Below, piece after piece: positions 58,555 through 64,000 of a stretch of 64,000 bases of DNA. Position numbers and translations under genes: made by a program. Below the pieces are notes generated by a model that did no database searches, had not been told where the DNA came from, and saw only the letters and a list, made by a program, of their open reading frames with translations. The first letter of the stretch is position 1. Each line of letters starts with the position of its first letter. Source of the stretch: Erythrobacter sp. Alg231-14 (GTDB lineage: Bacteria > Pseudomonadota > Alphaproteobacteria > Sphingomonadales > Sphingomonadaceae); assembly GCF_900149685.1 (NCBI RefSeq), contig NZ_LT702999.1, forward strand, positions 2,604,001-2,668,000, read 5' to 3'.

Positions 58555-58946
58555 TCTACATCGACCTCCCATCTAATTGTCCCGGCTGAGCTGCCGTTAT
58601 TGAATTCAAATTCGATCCGCTCTTTGGAACCATCCGAAATTTCTCCCGCATAGCTGTTAGGACCTTGCTCAGTAAAATTGACGGTCGCGAACATCGCGAT
58701 CAATCCATCCCTGCAATCGACAGGGGCATCGTAAATACGCTGTACAAACATGCCGTCGGGACTTTCTTGTCGACCGCTGTATCGTAGGCTCGCATCCGCG
58801 CATGCTGGCACATCGAAACGATCGACCAAGGATGCGACGAGGGTTGCGTCCACAGATTGATCGCCATTGCCCGAGCTCTCTACGTCTGATGAACAGCCGG
58901 AGACCGCGCTCACCAACACTAGGGTTGAGGCAATGCCAATTTTCAC
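58551..58946 (-). CDS. Hypothetical lipoprotein between ispA and coaD
   Basis: Not recognised. 131 residues with lipobox VSGC (Cys18), then a Ser/Asp linker and a compact domain of about 95 residues with cysteines in VPACADASLRYSG and APVDCRDGLIAMF. It overlaps both ispA (upstream) and coaD (downstream) by four bases, so it is translationally coupled to both. Confidence 0.75.
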   Translation of the reverse strand: MKIGIASTLVLVSAVSGCSSDVESSGNGDQSVDATLVASLVDRFDVPACADASLRYSGRQESPDGMFVQRIYDAPVDCRDGLIAMFATVNFTEQGPNSYAGEISDGSKERIEFEFNNGSSAGTIRWEVDVE

Positions 58947-59869
58947 CGATCCCGCTCCACAATGAACCGGGCGAGCGCGCGCAGCATGTCTGCTTCGCTG
59001 CCGTGATTGGCCAAATGGGCGATCGCCTGATCGACCAAGGCCCGCGCCTGTTCGCGCGCTTTATCCACCCCCATCAAAGTGACGAAGGTTTGCTTGCCTT
59101 GTTCGCTGTCTTTGCGCAGCGCCTTGCCCGCCAGTTCCGCATCTCCTTCAACGTCGAGGAGATCATCGGCAATCTGAAACGCCAATCCGATATCACGCGA
59201 ATAGGCCCGTAAGTGAGCGCGTCCTTCCGGTGGGATCTTGCCAAGGACCGCGCCCATCTCAACACTTGCAGCCAACAAAGCGCCGGTTTTCAATTGTTGC
59301 AGTCGGGTGATCGTATGCAGATCGTAATCCACGCCCTCTTCATCGGCGACCATGTCCATAATCTGACCACCGGCCATGCCGTTCATACCGCTGGCTGTAC
59401 CAAGGGTGGCGATCAATTCGCTGCGCACGAACGGATCGGCGCTGGTCCCGACATCCGCCAAAATTTCAAACGCCAATGCGTGCAACGCGTCGCCCGCCAA
59501 AACCGCAGTGGCTTCGTTGAACGCTTTGTGCACCGTTGGCTTTCCATGGCGCAGATCGTCATCGTCCATGCATGGCAGATCATCGTGGATCAATGAATAG
59601 ACATGGATGGCCTCCACCGCGGCACCCGCACGCAAGGCCGCCGTGCGGTCGACACCAAACAATTCTGCCGTCGACACCACCAATAACGGTCGAACCCGTT
59701 TGCCCCCGCCTATGGCGGCGTAACGCATCGCTTCGACCAATCTCGCGCTGGTGTCAGATGGGATCGGCAAGAACGCGTCAAAGACGGAGTCGATTTCCTG
59801 TTGGACCCGTTTCAATCCGCTTTTCAGAATATCGCCGTTGATCCCGACAACATTGGAGCCACCAGCCAT
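58943..59869 (-). CDS. ispA: Polyprenyl synthetase (farnesyl diphosphate synthase)
   Basis: Makes farnesyl diphosphate for quinones, undecaprenyl carriers and carotenoids. 308 residues with the first Asp-rich motif in LIHDDLPCMDDDDLRHGKPT and the second in LAFQIADDLLDVEGD. One base after xseB, as in many bacteria (xseB-ispA). Confidence 0.94.
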   Translation of the reverse strand: MAGGSNVVGINGDILKSGLKRVQQEIDSVFDAFLPIPSDTSARLVEAMRYAAIGGGKRVRPLLVVSTAELFGVDRTAALRAGAAVEAIHVYSLIHDDLPCMDDDDLRHGKPTVHKAFNEATAVLAGDALHALAFEILADVGTSADPFVRSELIATLGTASGMNGMAGGQIMDMVADEEGVDYDLHTITRLQQLKTGALLAASVEMGAVLGKIPPEGRAHLRAYSRDIGLAFQIADDLLDVEGDAELAGKALRKDSEQGKQTFVTLMGVDKAREQARALVDQAIAHLANHGSEADMLRALARFIVERDR

Positions 59870-59870
59870 C

Positions 59871-60140
59871 TTAGCTGCCGCCGTCTAGCGGCGCAGTGCC
59901 GGTGGGCACTCCGTCCGACCCAGCGACGATTTTCTCAATCCGCGCCTGAGCCGTGTCGAGCCTATTCTGGCACGCGGCGCGCAATTTCTCGCCCCGTTCG
60001 TAAAGGGTGATCGATTGATCAAGCGGCACATCGCCGCGTTCCAATTGTTGCACGATATCTTCCAGCGCCACGAGCGCCTGTTCAAACGTCATGTTCGCAA
60101 TGTCGGTGCCCGATTGGGCCGAAGTGTTTCCTTCATCCAT
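59871..60140 (-). CDS. xseB: Exodeoxyribonuclease VII small subunit
   Basis: An 89-residue subunit from MDEGNTSAQSG. The family core MTFEQALVALEDIVQQLERG, then LDQSITLYERGEKLRAACQN, is clear. An ATG four codons upstream is possible. First gene of xseB-ispA-lipoprotein-coaD. Confidence 0.92.
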   Translation of the reverse strand: MDEGNTSAQSGTDIANMTFEQALVALEDIVQQLERGDVPLDQSITLYERGEKLRAACQNRLDTAQARIEKIVAGSDGVPTGTAPLDGGS

Positions 60141-60263
60141 AGCGCTGAGCATTGACGCTGACGGTCGGCCCGGTCAAGGCTGTGTAACGGGCACAGTCCC
60201 CAAGAATTGCTTTTGCACTACCGGCAAGGGCAATGCGCGGGGCAAACAGGGACACGATCGACG

Positions 60264-60677
60264 ATGAAATGGGTTATCGCCACACTTTTGGCGGCTGTTA
60301 TCTTCGGCGTGCTGGATGCGATGTGGTTGAATTGGGCCGGGCCCAATTTGTACGAACCGCATATTGGCGAAATCATGGCCGACGAATTCAACCCGGTCGC
60401 GGCGGGCGCATTCTACATCATCTATTTGGCGGGCGCAGTGTGGTTTGCGATTCGCCCCGGTTTGGAAAGCGGGAGAGTGTCGGTCGCGCTGCTCAACGGC
60501 GTGCTGTTGGGTGCATTGTGTTACGCAACATTCGATTTAACCAGCCAAGCTGTGTTTAAAGTTTGGGCGACGAAGATCACGATTGTGGACATTATGTGGG
60601 GCGCGTTTGCGACCGGCTCGACGAGCGCTATCGTAACGTGGCTAACGCTGAAACTAACACATCGGACCGACGGATAA
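60264..60677 (+). CDS. DUF2177 family membrane protein
   Basis: A 137-residue protein with four hydrophobic segments; the opening ATLLAAVIFGVLDAMWLNWA and GVLLGALCYATFDLTSQAVF fit DUF2177. Function unknown. The start MKWVIATLL is used; 46 bases separate it from the next gene. Confidence 0.82.
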   Translation: MKWVIATLLAAVIFGVLDAMWLNWAGPNLYEPHIGEIMADEFNPVAAGAFYIIYLAGAVWFAIRPGLESGRVSVALLNGVLLGALCYATFDLTSQAVFKVWATKITIVDIMWGAFATGSTSAIVTWLTLKLTHRTDG

Positions 60678-60722
60678 CCGTCGCAACCGAATAGCGATAC
60701 TAGGATAACGGGGCACACACGC

Positions 60723-61397
60723 ATGTTTATCGGTCATTTTGCACCCGCTTTTGTCGCAGCGGCCGCATATTCACGCGGCCCCAAACTGGGCACCTATTTC
60801 GTGGCGGCGCAGTTGGTGGATTGGGCGTTCTTTGCGCTGGCGATGATCGGCGTGGAAAAAATGCGGATCGATCCAGATGCCACGGTGATGGTGCCGTTTG
60901 ACCTCTATTATATGCCTTACACCCATTCCTTAGCCGCGGTGGGCGCGTGGGCGATTAGTTTTGGGATCGTCATCGCGATTTGGCACAAGGATACGATCGC
61001 CGGATTGTTGTCGGCGGTTGTTGTCGCGTCGCATTGGGTTCTCGATTGGTTGACCCATGCCCCCGATCTGACATTGGCCGGCGGTGACAAGGTGTATGGC
61101 CTTGGCCTTTGGAATCACCCAGAAATCGCGATGCCTTTGGAAATCGGCATCACCCTTGCCGCGATTATCTATTACCTCAAACGGTCGCGCGGACCGGCGA
61201 TCCAACCGATGGTGTTGATCGGCGCCTTGTTCCTGTTTCAAGCGATCAACTGGTTCGCCCCTCCCCCAACAGAGGCAAATATGATGGTTTATGCCCAATC
61301 GCTGATTGCCTTTGGAATTTTAACCGGATTTGCCGTGTGGGTCGGGGAGAACCGCTATTTCACACAACGCGGCGGGTTGGCGGCAGCGAGCCTGTAA
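60723..61397 (+). CDS. Putative membrane-bound metal-dependent hydrolase-like protein
   Basis: A 224-residue membrane protein with about six hydrophobic segments. [33 protein letters not shown] and [17 protein letters not shown] place His and Asp residues as in the YdjM/DUF457 family of putative metal-dependent hydrolases. Activity is unproven. It lies 16 bases upstream of purL. Confidence 0.72.
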   Translation: MFIGHFAPAFVAAAAYSRGPKLGTYFVAAQLVDWAFFALAMIGVEKMRIDPDATVMVPFDLYYMPYTHSLAAVGAWAISFGIVIAIWHKDTIAGLLSAVVVASHWVLDWLTHAPDLTLAGGDKVYGLGLWNHPEIAMPLEIGITLAAIIYYLKRSRGPAIQPMVLIGALFLFQAINWFAPPPTEANMMVYAQSLIAFGILTGFAVWVGENRYFTQRGGLAAASL

Positions 61398-61413
61398 TTT
61401 ATGGGGTGCTCGC

Positions 61414-63666
61414 ATGAGCAAACACAACTCCGAAATCACCCCCGAAGTCGTCGAACAACACGGCCTGTCTCCCGAAGAGTATGATCGCGTGCTCAGCGGA
61501 TTGGGCCGCACGCCCAATTTGGTTGAGTTGGGCATCTTTTCCGTGATGTGGTCAGAGCATTGCAGCTACAAAAGCTCACGCCTGCATTTGAAGAAATTGC
61601 CGACAGAGGCGCCGTGGGTGATTTGCGGACCGGGTGAGAATGCCGGAATCATCGATATTGGCGATGATCAGGCTGCGATCTTCAAGATGGAGAGCCACAA
61701 CCACCCATCCTATATCGAACCGTATCAGGGAGCGGCCACCGGCGTTGGCGGCATTCTGCGCGACGTCTTTACGATGGGCGCGCGGCCGGTTGCCAATATG
61801 AATGCCCTGCGTTTTGGCCGCCCCGATCACCCCAAGATGAAACACCTGGTTCAAGGTGTTGTCGCCGGCATCGGCGGATATGGCAATTGCGTCGGCGTTC
61901 CGACCGTTGGTGGAGAGACTAATTTTCATCCCGCATATGACGGAAACATCCTCGTCAATGCGATGACGGTCGGCGTCGCGGATACGGATAAGATTTTCTA
62001 TTCCGCCGCGACCGGTGTTGGCAATCCAATCGTCTATGTCGGTTCAAAAACCGGACGCGATGGCATCCATGGCGCGACCATGGCCAGCGCGGATTTCGAA
62101 GAAGACGCAGAGGCAAAACGGCCTACGGTTCAGGTTGGCGACCCGTTCACGGAAAAACTCCTGATCGAAGCGTGTCTGGAATTGATGGCGACCGATGCCA
62201 TCGTTGCCATCCAAGACATGGGCGCAGCGGGCCTCACCTCCTCCAGTGTCGAAATGGCCACCAACGGCAAGGCCGGCATCCGGTTGGATATGAACAAGGT
62301 GCCGTGCCGCGAAACCGGCATGACGCCGTATGAAATGATGTTGAGCGAGAGCCAAGAGCGGATGCTCATGGTCCTCAAACCCGGCAAAGAAGCCATGGCG
62401 CAGGCGATCTTTGAAAAATGGGAATTGGATTTCGCCGTTATCGGCGAAGTGACCGACACGCGGCACATGGTCCTCGAATTTGATGGCGAAGTGGTGTGCG
62501 ATATTCCGCTCGGCCCTCTGGCCGCCGACGCGCCAGAATATGACCGTCCGTATCTGTCGAAAGATGAATACGCAAAATGGGCGGAGATCACGCCGCTCGA
62601 CCACACTCCGACATGCGATGACCCGGGCGCGGATCTGCTCACCATGTTGGCGTCCCCTGCCCTCGCATCGCGTCGTTGGATCGCAGAACAATATGACAGC
62701 CAAGTGATGGCCGACACGCTGCAAACCGGCGGCGATGCCAGCGTCGTGCGTGTTCATGGCACCGATAAAGCGCTCGCGATGAGCACCGATTGCACTCCTC
62801 GTTATGTGCATGCCGATCCGTATGAAGGCGGCAAACAAGCCATCGCAGAAGCGTATCGCAATCTGTGCGCGGTTGGCGCTCGGCCTCTCGCCGTGACCAA
62901 TTGTTTAAACTTTGCGAACCCGCAACGGCCCGAAATCATGGCACAATTTGTCCATGCTCTTGATGGCATGGGCGAGGCGTGCCGTTCGTTGGATTTCCCC
63001 ATCGTGTCTGGCAACGTGTCGCTTTACAACGAATCCAAAGCAACCGGCGGCGGCAGTGCCATTCTGCCAACGCCCGCCATTGGTGGCGTTGGATTGATCG
63101 ACGATGCGGCCACTATGGTCACGCCGGCGTTCAAATCAGAAGGCGATGCGATCTACATAATTGCGCCAGAATTCTGGGCCAAACCCGATCCCACGCGTTC
63201 GCACTTGGGCAAGTCCTTGTGGCTCGACATTGTCAAAGGGCTCGATGCTGGCCGCGCGCCTCCGGTGGACCTCGCCGCAGAACGCGGCGCGGGTGAGATC
63301 GTGCGCACATTGATCGGCGCAGGCATTCTTAGCGCGGTGCATGATTTGTCCGATGGCGGTTTGGCCGTGGCTTTGGCCGAAATGGCAATGTCCGGCGGGA
63401 TCGGCGCAACGGTTTCCGAAAACGACGCCTATACAAAGGCACAATGGTGGTTCGGCGAGGATCAGGCGCGGTACATCATCACGGTGTCGCCCGAAAATTC
63501 CGACGCGTTCAACCGGATCGTTGCCCAAGGACCCGATATTCCAGAGGCGGAAATGGTCGGCTTCCACCGCATCGGAACCGTCGGAGGGGATGGCCTTTTG
63601 GGCGTTTCTTTGTCCGAAATGCACGCTGCGCATAACAGCTTCTTCGCCGATTGGATGGGCGGATAG
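61414..63666 (+). CDS. purL: Phosphoribosylformylglycinamidine synthase subunit PurL
   Basis: Fourth step of purine synthesis; the 750-residue form that works with separate PurQ and Pur[41 protein letters not shown] (active-site His), [20 protein letters not shown] and [15 protein letters not shown] are typical. Start [11 protein letters not shown]; the upstream in-frame extension lies in the previous gene. Confidence 0.97.
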   Translation: MSKHNSEITPEVVEQHGLSPEEYDRVLSGLGRTPNLVELGIFSVMWSEHCSYKSSRLHLKKLPTEAPWVICGPGENAGIIDIGDDQAAIFKMESHNHPSYIEPYQGAATGVGGILRDVFTMGARPVANMNALRFGRPDHPKMKHLVQGVVAGIGGYGNCVGVPTVGGETNFHPAYDGNILVNAMTVGVADTDKIFYSAATGVGNPIVYVGSKTGRDGIHGATMASADFEEDAEAKRPTVQVGDPFTEKLLIEACLELMATDAIVAIQDMGAAGLTSSSVEMATNGKAGIRLDMNKVPCRETGMTPYEMMLSESQERMLMVLKPGKEAMAQAIFEKWELDFAVIGEVTDTRHMVLEFDGEVVCDIPLGPLAADAPEYDRPYLSKDEYAKWAEITPLDHTPTCDDPGADLLTMLASPALASRRWIAEQYDSQVMADTLQTGGDASVVRVHGTDKALAMSTDCTPRYVHADPYEGGKQAIAEAYRNLCAVGARPLAVTNCLNFANPQRPEIMAQFVHALDGMGEACRSLDFPIVSGNVSLYNESKATGGGSAILPTPAIGGVGLIDDAATMVTPAFKSEGDAIYIIAPEFWAKPDPTRSHLGKSLWLDIVKGLDAGRAPPVDLAAERGAGEIVRTLIGAGILSAVHDLSDGGLAVALAEMAMSGGIGATVSENDAYTKAQWWFGEDQARYIITVSPENSDAFNRIVAQGPDIPEAEMVGFHRIGTVGGDGLLGVSLSEMHAAHNSFFADWMGG

Positions 63667-63989
63667 AAACGCTACAACCGATCCTGCATTATGGCGGGCA
63701 CTGGTTGGTGCCGTTTGCCATTGCGTGGGTTATTTGGCGTCGGGATTGGTTGCGAAACGGGGCGGTCATTGCCGCGGCAAACGCGATCGATTTCGACCAT
63801 GTGTTGGCCACACCCATGTTCGATCCGGACAGGTGCAGCATTGGTTTCCACCTTCTCCATGGGTGGGAGGCCGCGCTGGCATTCACCGTCATGATGTTCA
63901 TCCCGCGATGGTGGGCGCGCGCGTTCGCGATCGGGGCGTTGTGGCATCTGGTGGTGGATTACGGTGATTGCTCGATGCAGGTTTGGTGA
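63651..63989 (+). CDS. Small membrane protein (DUF6122-like)
   Basis: A 112-residue membrane protein with about three hydrophobic segments and conserved-looking His/Asp residues: [62 protein letters not shown]. This fits DUF6122-type proteins. It begins at TTG overlapping the end of purL by 16 bases. A further ATG at 63992 starts the next gene, of which only three codons are visible. Confidence 0.7.
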   Translation: MDGRIETLQPILHYGGHWLVPFAIAWVIWRRDWLRNGAVIAAANAIDFDHVLATPMFDPDRCSIGFHLLHGWEAALAFTVMMFIPRWWARAFAIGALWHLVVDYGDCSMQVW

Positions 63990-64000
63990 CAATGACCGCC

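Overview
The window is a chromosomal segment of an alphaproteobacterium, most likely a sphingomonad close to the Erythrobacteraceae (Erythrobacter / Altererythrobacter type). This is inferred from gene order (glyQ-glyS-ppdK, mreBCD-mrdA-rodA, yqeY-dnaG-rpoD, tgt/queA/cyclophilin/coaD), from sphingomonad-type families (UrcA, DUF4170, a winged-helix MarR-like protein, paired TraB/GumN proteins) and from protein sequence character. I saw no insertion sequences, prophage, CRISPR array or rRNA. One tRNA gene (Lys, CTT) is present. Coding density is high and most genes are housekeeping.

Layout. 1-4.6 kb, minus strand: glyQ, glyS and the 5' part of ppdK. 4.7-9.6 kb, plus strand: a UrcA-family gene behind a promoter framed by an inverted repeat, a tightly overlapping five-gene cassette of four small membrane proteins and one minimal XRE regulator, and two tandem TraB/GumN proteins. 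9.7-13.4 kb: rplY, pth, a Tat-exported SDR and ychF. 13.4-16.6 kb: a copper module (copB, the multicopper oxidase copA, and a divergent CsoR-type repressor with a visible operator). 16.6-24.5 kb: mutL and the rod-shape operon mreB-mreC-mreD-mrdA-rodA. 24.5-27.8 kb: a LuxR solo, a winged-helix gene, tRNA-Lys, an HTH-RibBX fusion and ribH. 28-33.9 kb: small regulators, eno, and a four-gene membrane/ElaB-like cluster whose first protein has a histone-H1-like tail. 33.9-40 kb, minus: greA and carA-lipoprotein-lipoprotein-carB. 40.2-44.7 kb: yqeY, dnaG, rpoD. 45-50.7 kb: an orphan ParA and rpiB-glyA-(small membrane protein)-nrdR-trmJ. 50.9-60.2 kb: rpsD, a flavodoxin-fold reductase, chorismate mutase, tgt, an ABC-2 exporter, queA, cyclophilin, coaD, a lipoprotein, ispA and xseB. 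60.2-64 kb: membrane proteins around purL.

The observations most worth a second look are regulatory and architectural. The riboflavin enzyme RibBX carries an N-terminal DNA-binding domain, and a perfect 18-bp palindrome containing a consensus -10 box lies just before its start codon, suggesting an enzyme that represses its own gene. The 5.3-7.7 kb membrane cassette looks like an uncharacterised regulated membrane system. The LuxR/winged-helix intergenic region holds two strong inverted repeats. Uncharacterised lipoprotein genes are translationally coupled inside carAB and ispA-coaD. All functional statements rest on reading the sequence and on family knowledge; no database search was run.
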